Of a stretch of DNA of 25,398 bases, positions 18,057 to 25,398 are shown piece by piece (the first letter of the stretch is position 1; every line of letters begins with the position of its first letter). The DNA lies in the NCBI GenBank assembly GCA_022661535.1, contig JAKULF010000026.1:1-25398 (forward strand), read 5' to 3'. Under the pieces are notes generated by a model. The model was not told where the DNA came from, did not search any database, and worked only from the letters and a program-made list of their open reading frames with translations. The position numbers and the translations under genes were made by a program. Source of the DNA: Eutypa lata. Its lineage: Eukaryota; Ascomycota; Sordariomycetes; Xylariales; Diatrypaceae.

Positions 18057-18092
18057 AACCCTAAAGTGTTTAAGGCCAAGTTTTTTTTTATT

Positions 18093-18469
18093 ATGATAAT
18101 TTTATCTATATTATGTTTATTATTTTCGAATGCCGTAACTTTGAGACGAGACATGTCTATACTTTTTAATAGAATAGCCATTATTGCTTTGGTTTATTGT
18201 TTTTTACACGATGTTGTAAGTTTATCTCTTATAAACAAAGGGATAGGTTTACATGGAGGTTTACTTCACGTAACTAATATAACTCAAATATTTCATATAT
18301 TTGTTTTTATAGTTAGTATATTGATATTACAATTAACAAGCTTTTTCCTAGAAAAGTTTGAGTTAAAGAACATTCATCTTTAAAAGATCTATTGTTTAAT
18401 AATTTTGTATATTATAGAACTAAAATTATTAATAAAATGGGAGAACATTTAAAGATTATAGAATATCCT
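18093..18469 (+). CDS. nad2: nad2 exon 1 (NADH dehydrogenase subunit 2), frameshifted
   Basis: Subunit 2 of respiratory complex I, an inner-membrane antiporter-like subunit. ATG 18093 gives [20 protein letters not shown] and the conserved [20 protein letters not shown]. An in-frame ATG at 18030 lies inside trnM and is not the start. Near 18345 the frame is lost in a T run: the first frame ends LTSFFLEKF, while the conserved continuation [28 protein letters not shown] sits one base off. The exon ends after CCT at 18469, before a group I intron. nad2 as a whole (18093-23998) has four exons and stops one base into nad3; each exon contains at least one apparent indel. Confidence 0.92.
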
Positions 18470-19943
18470 AAACAACTAATATGTAAAATATTATGGGATA
18501 AACTGTCAAACTCCGGGAACTCCTAAAGCTTTTGATACCAAATCTGGAAAAAATTTTCCGTGGTGGTTGAACTAATTATTCAAGTATGGTAACAAGTCAA
18601 AAGATGGTTCTTTTATTATACTTTATTGAGTATAATATTTATGGGATGTATTTTTCAGGAACTCTCGGTATTAAAAACCGAAAAATGGACAATCGCGGAT
18701 CTAAGTCAATAATATCTAAAAATATTATTATAAAAGAGCAACGAGTAGACGGCAGTTGATTATTAAATCTTAATGTATTTAATAGTTTAAGGTGTACTCT
18801 TAGAGGGTTCGAAAGAATTACCTTATATGGATCTCTGTCTTATCAAATTCTAAATAAACATTTATATTCTACAAAAACAACAACAATAATAACAAAAGAA
18901 CCAAAAAATATTAAATCTTTTATACATAAAGACGGATTTAAGTTAAATCCTTGATTTGCAACTGGTTTTACAGATGGGTATGGTTCATTCGCTGTTTCTA
19001 TCACAAAAAAAAAAGAAGGAATAGGTTGAAAAATTGTACCTATGTTTACTATTGGACTAGATTTAAAAGATTTAGATCTTTTAGTCCAAATTAAAGATTT
19101 TTTTAAAACAGGTAACATATATACAAGTAAAAGAGGAGTAGTTTATTATACAGTAGGGTCTGTAAAAGACATAGTAAAATACATTATACCTCATTTTGAT
19201 AAATATCCTTTAGTTACTCAAAAATTAAAAGATTTTAGGTTATTTAAGGAAATAGTACTTCTTATGGAAAAAGGGGAACATAATATTCTGCCTGGTTTAC
19301 TAAAAGTTTTTTCACTTAAAGTTAATTTAAACAAAGGATTACCTACTGCAGTAAAAGAGGAATTTCCTGATATATTGCCTACTATTTTACCCGAATTTAA
19401 ATTACCTCTTAGTTTTAATCCTAATTGATTAGCAGGATTTATAACTGCTGAAGGTTCTTTTATATCTCTCTTTACGAGAGTGATAAAAGAAAAGCTAGGT
19501 ATGCAGTAAGTTTATCTTTTCTTTAAGTCAACATCTTAAAGATATTGAATTACTAGAGAGACTTTCTCTTTTTTTAGATTGCGGAGTAGTGAGAAGATCA
19601 TCTAATCGAGGAACAGCTGAATTAATCATAACAAAATCCTCAGATTTAAATCAAAAAGTAATTCCATTATTATTAAAATATAATCTTTCAGGAGTAAAAT
19701 TATTAGATTTTGAAAGATTCAAAGAGGTATCTTTATTAATAGAAAATAAAATGCATTTAACTTCTGAAGGTATTGCATTAATAAAAACAATTAAAGATGC
19801 GATGTATAATAGATAATAAATTTATCTGTAAGAAATTTATAGTGTCTATATAGATTCATCTGACAGGTTATAGTTGTATTTTATTGTTACGATTATAATC
19901 TAAAAAAGTTTATTTAGAATTTGTAAGAAGAATCCGGTTTACG
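18470..19943 (+). mobile_element. group I intron 1 of nad2
   Basis: Inserted after ..KIIEYP; ends in G before [12 protein letters not shown]. Core upstream of the ORF: CAAACTCCGGGAACTCC, helix CTTTTGA (18529-18535) with TCAAAAG (18597-18603), CGCGGATCTAAGTC, P7 GAGTA (18743-18747) with TACTC (18795-18799). Same family as the rnl domain V intron, with a compensatory base-pair change in the upstream helix. Confidence 0.88.
18850..19816 (+). pseudogene. LAGLIDADG endonuclease of nad2 intron 1, inactive
   Basis: Motif 1 reads WFATGFTDGYGSFAVSI; the catalytic Glu/Asp position is Tyr, so the first active-site half is lost. Motif 2 WLAGFITAEGSFISLF (about 19425-19465) is followed by a frameshift and TAA. 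The rest (SLSQHLKDIELLERL..FLDCGVV..IKDAMYNR) continues in another frame to TAA 19816. Confidence 0.85.
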
Positions 19944-20319
19944 TTAATTTTATTATTTGTAGTTAGCGGTGCAATTTTTTTAATGTCTACTAATGATTTA
20001 GTTTCTATTTTTCTATCAATAGAATTACAAAGTTACGGTTTGTATTTATTAAGTACAATATATAGGAACTCAGAATTAGCTACTACAGGTGGTTTAATTT
20101 ATTTCCTATTAGGAGGTTTGAGTTCATGTTTTATTTTATTAGGTACAAGTTTATTATACGCTAATTCTGGTACTACTAATATGGATGGTTTATATAATTA
20201 CTAGTATAAGTGATAATATAGATTCCTGATATAAACCATATTACATAAACTTTTCTTTATTAATCTTTAGTATAGGATTTTATTTAAAGAAGGCTGCACC
20301 ATTTCATTTTTGATCTCCT
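19944..20319 (+). CDS. nad2: nad2 exon 2, frameshifted
   Basis: Reads [18 protein letters not shown] and [20 protein letters not shown], core of the proton-channel membrane region. After MDGLY (about 20200) one frame hits a stop, and the conserved continuation [20 protein letters not shown] is offset by one base. Further on [14 protein letters not shown] replaces the usual FLFKVSAAPFHFWSP, as if small deletions had accumulated. The exon ends after CCT at 20319. Confidence 0.9.
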
Positions 20320-21723
20320 GAAAGAGGACCTGGGAAATCCTTTATTGTTGGGAGTATACTGCCAAATTCGAAACCCCTAGAACTTCAAGTACCAAGCTAT
20401 ACTCGAAAGGGTATATGGATGAACTAATCACTCATGTATGGTAACAAGCTTGAAGGCTTGAAAAAGAACGTGGGCAATCGCGGATCTAAGTCAGTAATAT
20501 TAAATAATATTGCTGTAAAAGAAAGCAACGAGTATACGGTAGTTGATGTGGTAACACTTTACCACATTTAAGATGTACTCTAACGGGTTTTGAAAAAACT
20601 ATCAAGTTAAAATCCTTCTAATCTAATTATTCAAAGACGACTTTATTCTATTAAATCTAACTTGAACAATGATATAAATCAACTACCTCAACTGAATGAA
20701 CCTTGATTTATATCAGGATTTGCAGATGCAGAAGGTTGTTTTCTTGTTCTAGTTCGTAAATCACCTAAAAAAATTAGGATGACAATTAGAAGCTAACTTT
20801 ACAATTAATCTTCATGTTAGAGATATAGAACTCTTAAAGCTTATCCAAGCTTATTTTGGAGGAGTAGGTAGAATAGGTAAAGAAAGAAATAATTGTCGTG
20901 ATTTTACAATAGGTTCTTTAGATCAAATACTTACAAAAGTAATTCCTCATTTTGATAAATATCCCTTAAAAACTCAAAAATATGCTGATTACTTATTATT
21001 TAAAGAAGTAGTTATGATGATGCAACGTGGGGAACATTTAACCATTGAAGGTTTACAAAAAATAATAAATATTAGAGCTTCTATTAATAAAGGATTAAGT
21101 CCCTTACTTAAAGCCTTCCCTAATACTGTGGCTATATCAAGACCATCATTACTACTAGATAATACTAAATTACATCCTCAGTGAGTAACTGGTTTTACTT
21201 CTGGTGATGGTTGTTTCAAAGTTAGCATTAGGGAATCTAAATTATATAAAACAGGAAGTCGTGTAGTATTACTTTTTGTATTAACTCAACATATCCGAGA
21301 CGAATTTTTACTAAAAAGTATGGTGGATTTCTTTGGATGTGGTCAAACTTTTAATTATAAAGATTATATAGAGTTTAGATGTCAATCATTCAAAAAGAAT
21401 TATGAAAATATTTTACCTTTTTTCTATAAATATCCTATCCTTGGTGTGAAAGCACAAGACTTTGAGGATTGAGCTAAAGTAGCGAAAATAATTCAAACAA
21501 AGGTTCATTTAACTAAGGAAGGTTTAGATAAAATACGTCAAATAAAGGTAGGAATGAATAAAGGTATATATGAAAAAAATAGCTAAGACAAACCCTGGTA
21601 TTATTTAATATAAATATTTAATATTAAATATTTATATTATAATTTAGATAATATGTTTATTATTGAGTACTTTGTATAAAGTCGCTCTTTTCTTTAATTT
21701 GGACGGTAAATTTAATATCCGTG
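20320..21723 (+). mobile_element. group I intron 2 of nad2
   Basis: Flanked by ..FHFWSP and DVYDAIPT. Helix CTTCAAG (20383-20389) pairs with CTTGAAG (20449-20455), differing from its relatives at three base pairs by compensatory changes. CGCGGATCTAAGTC and P7 GAGTA (20530-20534) with TACTC (20576-20580) are conserved. Confidence 0.88.
20629..21586 (+). pseudogene. LAGLIDADG endonuclease of nad2 intron 2 (one frameshift)
   Basis: Motif 1 PWFISGFADAEGCFLVLV (about 20700-20755) is followed by an A7 run where the frame shifts by one. After it the frame runs LGWQLEANFTINLHVRD.. through motif 2 WVTGFTSGDGCFKVSI (about 21181-21230) to the tail IKVGMNKGIYEKNS and TAA 21586. Apart from the single indel both catalytic motifs look normal. 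Confidence 0.85.
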
Positions 21724-22148
21724 GACGTATATGACGCTATTCCTACAATTGTTACTACATTTGTAGCTATTATAGCCAAAATATCTATTTTTATATTATT
21801 ATTAAAAATATATACTTTACAAGTAATTATTTTACTGATTTTAATTGAACATTTGGTTTATTAATGAGTTCTTTATTATCATTAATAATAGGTACAGTAG
21901 TAGGTTTAACACAATTTAGAATAAAAAGATTATTGGCTTATAGTACTATAAGTCATGTAGGTTTTATATTATTAGCTTTAAGTATTACTAGTATAGAGTC
22001 TATTCAGGCTTTTGTGTTCTATTTAATGCAATATTCAATAAGTAATTTAAATGCATTTATTATATTAGTTACAATAGGATTTTCTTTCTATTTTTATGTT
22101 ACTGATAATAAAGAACATAAAGAATTATTGGATAAAAATAATTCACCT
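21724..22148 (+). CDS. nad2: nad2 exon 3, frameshifted
   Basis: Starts [20 protein letters not shown]. After about FILLL the frame changes by one base and continues [20 protein letters not shown], then [40 protein letters not shown] and [12 protein letters not shown], the most conserved region of ND2 with membrane Lys and His residues. It ends DKNNSP at 22148. Confidence 0.9.
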
Positions 22149-23522
22149 GCTGAGGGGTATAGGAAACCTCTACAATATTGGGTGTTATGACCAAACTCCG
22201 GGGACCTCCTAAAGCTTCTGATACCAAGCTATATTCGAAAGGGTATAAGTGGATGAACTAATTATTTATGTATGGTAATAAGTCAGAAGATGATCGAAAG
22301 AGAAATGGAATACCGTGGATCTAAATCAGTAATATGTGAAAATTTATCTGTAAAAGAAACGAGTAGACGGTCATAGGTGTGTTAAATTAACACATTTAAG
22401 GTATGCTCTAATGGGTTTCGAAAGAAACTATCAAATCAAAATCCTTTCTAACCAAATAAATACATTAAGAAGATCATATGCTTCTATACCTACTAATTTA
22501 TTATGTAATTTATCAAATAATCTAAACCCTTGATACTTAACAGGTTTCTCAGACGCGGAATCTAATTTTACAGTGAGAATAATTAAAAGTAATTCAGTAA
22601 AAGTAGGCTGAATAGTACAACCTGTTTTTCAAATAGGTTTACACAAAAGAGATCTTAATTTATTAGAAAAAATTAGAATATTTTGAGGTGTGGGAAATTT
22701 ATCATAAAGAAGAATCTTGTAATTATATGGTACAATCTTTAAGAGGTTTAAATATAATAGTAAATCATTTTGAGAAATATCCTCTTTTAACTAAAAACTT
22801 GAAGATTTTAAGTTATTTGCACAAATAGTTACCTTGGTTAATCAAAAAGAACATTTAACTATTTCTGGTTTACATAAAATTATATCTCTTAAAGCTTCTA
22901 TGAATTTAGGTCTACCTGACTTATTGAAGACTGCTTTCCCTGATATTACTCCGGCTATAAGACCGAAACGTTCTGATGAAGAGTTATTAAACTCAAATAT
23001 TGATCCTTATTGAATGGTAGGTTTGAAGGAGAAAGGTGTTTTAGTATTAGAATCACTAAGTCGTCAACAGTAAAAACAGGATGACAAGTACAATTAAGAT
23101 ATAGCATAACTCAGCATTCTATTGATAAAGTATTTATGAATAGCTTAGTAAAATTTTGAGGCTGTGGTAAAGTATTCTTAAGATTTAGAGAAAATAAAGT
23201 TGATTTTCAAATCCTAAAATTAAAAGATTTATCTGATATAGTTATCCCTTTGTTTAAAAATATGCCCTTGCAAGGTGTGAAATCCTTGGATTTAGTAGAT
23301 TTTGGTGAAGCAGTAGATATAATGAAAGTAAAGGGACATTTAACTAATGAAGGGTTAAATCAATTACGTAAATTAAAAGTGGGTATGAATACAGGTAGAA
23401 AATAAAAATAAATTAGAATAGAGATGCTAAAAGCTCGGTTTTAATTGTTTCATTCTATAATCTTTTGGTTCTACATCTTCCTTATCTATGTATTTATTTG
23501 TATGATAAATTTGATCGCCGTG
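22149..23522 (+). mobile_element. group I intron 3 of nad2
   Basis: Between ..KNNSP and [10 protein letters not shown]. Core: CCAAACTCCGGGGACCTCC, helix CTTCTGA (22215-22221) with TCAGAAG (22283-22289), P7 GAGTA (22361-22365) with TGCTC (22404-22408, one G-U pair). Same family as the two others and the rnl domain V intron. Confidence 0.88.
22505..23405 (+). pseudogene. LAGLIDADG endonuclease of nad2 intron 3, decayed
   Basis: Motif 1 reads WYLTGFSDAESNFTVRI with the conserved Gly after the acid replaced by Ser. Frames break near 22705 and 22800 (WGVGNLS then stop). Motif 2 is disrupted (WMVGLKEKGVLVLES, where the other frame gives FSIRITKSSTVKTGW). The tail LRKLKVGMNTGRK ends at TAA 23405. 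Several indels; non-functional. Confidence 0.85.
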
Positions 23523-23998
23523 GTACAATTAATTAGCCAGTTAAGAGGATATTTTTATGTTAATCCTATTTTAGCCTTAAGTTTAGCTATTACAATATTT
23601 TCTTTTGTAGGTGTTCCACCCTTGGTAGGATTTTTTGCTAAACAGATGGTTTTAAGTGCTGCTCTAGATAGTGGTTATGTATTTTTATCTTTAGTAGCAA
23701 TATTAACTAGTGTAGTAGGTGGAGTGTATTACCTTAACGTTATAAAAAAATTTTCTTTTATACACCTGAATATAAAATAAATTCTTTACTAAAAGATAAA
23801 AAATTATCTGGTTATATTTATAATAATAAGAATGTTTTAGTAAAAAATTTAGAATTCAAGTATAATAATATAGTTATGTCTAGTCCTATATCTATAACAA
23901 TATCTAGTATAACTTTAGTGATTTTATTATTTATATTAATGAATAAAGAATGATTAAGTATGGGGACCATATTGGTCCTAATATTGTTTAATACATAA
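23523..23998 (+). CDS. nad2: nad2 exon 4, frameshifted
   Basis: [20 protein letters not shown], then [17 protein letters not shown] and [14 protein letters not shown] are in the first frame. An A7 run near 23746 appears one base short, after which the conserved tail continues in another frame: [50 protein letters not shown] at 23996-23998. TGA encodes Trp in NKEW. The stop overlaps the nad3 start (TAATG). Confidence 0.9.
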
Positions 23999-24508
23999 TG
24001 AGCACATTGACTTTTTTTATTTTTTGTTTGTATTGTAGCTGTTTTATTCTTAGCAATAAATTTATTACTAGCACCAAGAAATCCTTACTCAGAAAAAATA
24101 TCGGCTTTTGAGTGTGGGTTTCATTCTTACCTTCAAACTAGGTTACCGTTTGATATTTCCTTTTTATATATGCATTACTTTTTTTTTTTTGACTTAGAGA
24201 TTTTATTGCTTTACCCTTTTGTTGTTAGCTCTTATGTTAACAATATTTATGGGTTAATAGTTATGTTAATATTTTCTTTTGTAATTACTATAGGATTTAT
24301 CTTTGAGTTAGGAAAAGGAGCGTTAAAAATATCTAATAAACAGTTAGATAATTTTACATCCTATAAAAACCCAATAACCGGGGTGGATTATATAGGGAAA
24401 TTAACATCTTCACAAGATAATCCTAAGTTTTATAATTCTAAATCTTATTCTGATTTTTCGTTTTATAATCGAGAGTCCTATAATTACGGTGACCGTGACC
24501 CAAAGTAG
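23998..24508 (+). CDS. nad3: nad3 (NADH dehydrogenase subunit 3), one frameshift near the start
   Basis: Small membrane subunit of complex I. ATG 23998 overlaps the nad2 stop by one base, the standard arrangement in Sordariomycetes. After MSTLTFFIF a T run (24020-24025) shifts the frame; the remainder is continuous: VCIVAVLFLAINLLLAPRNP, FECGFHSYLQTRLPFDISF, FDLEILLLYPF, NNIYGLIVMLIFSF and FELGKGALKISNKQ. The DLEILL loop and FECGFHS motif are family hallmarks. The C-terminus is unusual: about 50 hydrophilic residues (LDNFTSYKNPITG..RDPK) follow the usual end. Further copies of the nad3 end lie downstream. Confidence 0.9.
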
Positions 24509-24744
24509 GGTTGGTCGGGAGATGAAAAAGAATAAGCCATCTTACTTAAAAGGGTTTATTTTTTTTTGTTTAAATTAAAAGAAGATATTAATAAAGGAGA
24601 ATATTTTTCTACTAATAATTTAGAAACTATCTTTTCTTTTATTAATATAACTAAGCTTTACTTAATTAAGAAGGAATTTATTAGCAAATTTCACTTTATT
24701 ATATTATCTACATTAGGAGTATTATTTGTTACATCCTTAATTAT
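24509..24744 (+). other. segment between nad3 and its displaced 3' copy
   Basis: A frame at 24566 reads FKLKEDINKGEYFSTNN; KLKEDINKGE resembles the typical tail of LAGLIDADG proteins (LKDGINKGR). The rest is an AT-rich hydrophobic reading frame that I cannot assign. It could be the last trace of a HEG that separated the nad3 ends. Confidence 0.4.
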
Positions 24745-24879
24745 AATGATATTTATGGATTATCTATAGCATTATTATTTATAATTATAATAGCTATAGG
24801 ATTTGTGTTTGAGTTAGGTAAAAGTGCATTAAAAATAAATAGTAAACAAGTAGTTACATTATTAAATCATCTGATGTAA
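24745..24879 (+). pseudogene. second copy of the nad3 3' end
   Basis: In one frame: NDIYGLSIALLFIIIIAIGF then VFELGKSALKINSKQVV and TAA at 24879. It aligns along its length with nad3 NNIYGLIVMLIFSFVITIGF and IFELGKGALKISNKQ. SALKINSKQ followed by a short tail is closer to the usual nad3 terminus than the end of the full-length gene, so this may be the original nad3 3' end. Confidence 0.85.
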
Positions 24880-24974
24880 CAAAACTTGTATCTAAAGCTT
24901 CAAAGTAATAGTTCAGAAACTGAAAAGATTGAAAGACGTTTTTAGCAACTTATAAAGAATAGACAAATTTGTAT

Positions 24975-25049
24975 ATAATTATTATTATTATAGTATTTGT
25001 CTATGAATTAGGTAAAAATGTATTAATATATAGGGTAAACAAATTATAA
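24975..25049 (+). pseudogene. third, degraded copy of the nad3 3' end
   Basis: IIIIIVFVYELGKNVLIYRV resembles IIIIAIGFVFELGKSALKIN at protein and nucleotide level, with small gaps. More decayed than the copy at 24745-24879, so probably older. Confidence 0.7.
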
Positions 25050-25197
25050 TCTTATTGAATTATCTAGTGTTATAGAATTTGTAAAGTTATATTTAATATA
25101 AAAAAGATGTAATTAAAGATTTTTAATCTAAATTTGTTTTAAACAAATGCAAAAATAATTATATATTTATGAGAGTTAATGTAATTTTTATCAAAAA
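25050..25197 (+). other. AT-rich leader before atp9
   Basis: No gene or recognised promoter motif is seen. A run of A and T with TCAAAAA precedes the atp9 ATG. Confidence 0.3.
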
Positions 25198-25398
25198 ATG
25201 ATACAAGTAGCAAAAATAATAGGTACAGGTTTAGCTACTACTGGTTTAATCGGAGCTGGAGTTGGAATAGGTGTAGTTTTTGGTGCATTAATTTTAGAGA
25301 GTAGCTAGAAATCCTTCTTTAAGATCACATTATTTTCTTACGCCATTTTAGGATTTGCATTGTGAAGCAACAGGTTTATTTGCCTTGATCCATGGGAC
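25198..25398 (+). pseudogene. atp9: atp9 (ATP synthase c subunit), frameshifted, cut by window end
   Basis: MIQVAKIIGTGLATTGLIGA then GVGIGVVFGALIL is a textbook first half of the c-subunit, with the Gly-rich first membrane helix. After ALIL one extra base shifts the frame (GVARNPSLRS would follow), a missing T in the CATTA.. stretch shifts it again (LFSYAILGFAL), and two bases are missing before EATGLFAL, which holds the proton-binding Glu. The final bases no longer fit LMMAF well. In a gene this short and conserved three breaks point to a non-functional copy or to bad sequence. In several Sordariomycetes the working atp9 is nuclear. Confidence 0.85.

Noticed and set aside
18030..18092. Earlier in-frame ATG for nad2 at 18030.
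   Set aside because: It lies within trnM (17984-18056), and the family N-terminus MIILSIL starts at 18093.
1..25398. CRISPR arrays, bacterial insertion sequences and prophage-type systems.
   Set aside because: No regularly spaced repeats or transposase reading frames are seen. The codon code, rRNA and gene set are those of a fungal mitochondrion.

Overview
This window is a piece of the mitochondrial genome of a filamentous ascomycete (Pezizomycotina, most likely Sordariomycetes). Four things point there: high A+T; TGA read as Trp at conserved positions (mold mitochondrial code); rps3 carried inside the rnl intron at the position after E. coli U2449; and the gene order rnl - trnT,E,M,M,L,A,F,L,Q,H,M - nad2 - nad3 - atp9, with a 1-nt overlap (TAATG) between nad2 and nad3.

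Layout. 1-10205: the 3' half of the large-subunit rRNA gene (rnl), broken by group I introns. The window opens in the tail of a LAGLIDADG homing endonuclease gene (HEG). An rRNA exon follows (~515-1160), then two paralogous group I introns in tandem (1161-~2835 with a decayed HEG, 2993-~4957 with an intact HEG). Next come an rRNA exon with a long AT-rich expansion (~4958-5753), the omega-site intron (5754-8432) with rps3 plus an inserted, decayed HEG, a short exon (8433-8513), a further group I intron with a frameshifted HEG (8514-9832), and the last exon (9833-~10205). 10367-18056: eleven tRNA genes, pushed apart by three HEG-bearing insertions (10.8-12.6, 13.6-15.8 and 16.1-17.6 kb). 18093-23998: nad2 in four exons with three related group I introns. 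23998-24508: nad3, followed by two extra decaying copies of its 3' end. 25198-end: 5' part of an atp9 with several frameshifts.

How it fits together. The striking theme is that HEGs here sit next to broken or duplicated ends of host genes. The rps3 C-terminus is repeated on both sides of a HEG. A tRNA-Ala-like gene is split into two halves 2.2 kb apart around an insertion that itself contains an intact trnA. A 5' trnQ fragment precedes a HEG whose other side has the complete trnQ. A nad4L N-terminus is fused in frame to a HEG. The nad3 C-terminus occurs three times. This suggests repeated HEG invasion in which the host gene end is displaced and then replaced by a donor copy. A second puzzle is the distribution of frameshifts: nad2, nad3 and atp9 carry at least eight apparent indels in about 2.4 kb, while two HEG ORFs of 1.3 kb each are fully open and a third is open for 1.3 kb. 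rRNA exon limits and some intron ends are approximate because no alignment could be run.
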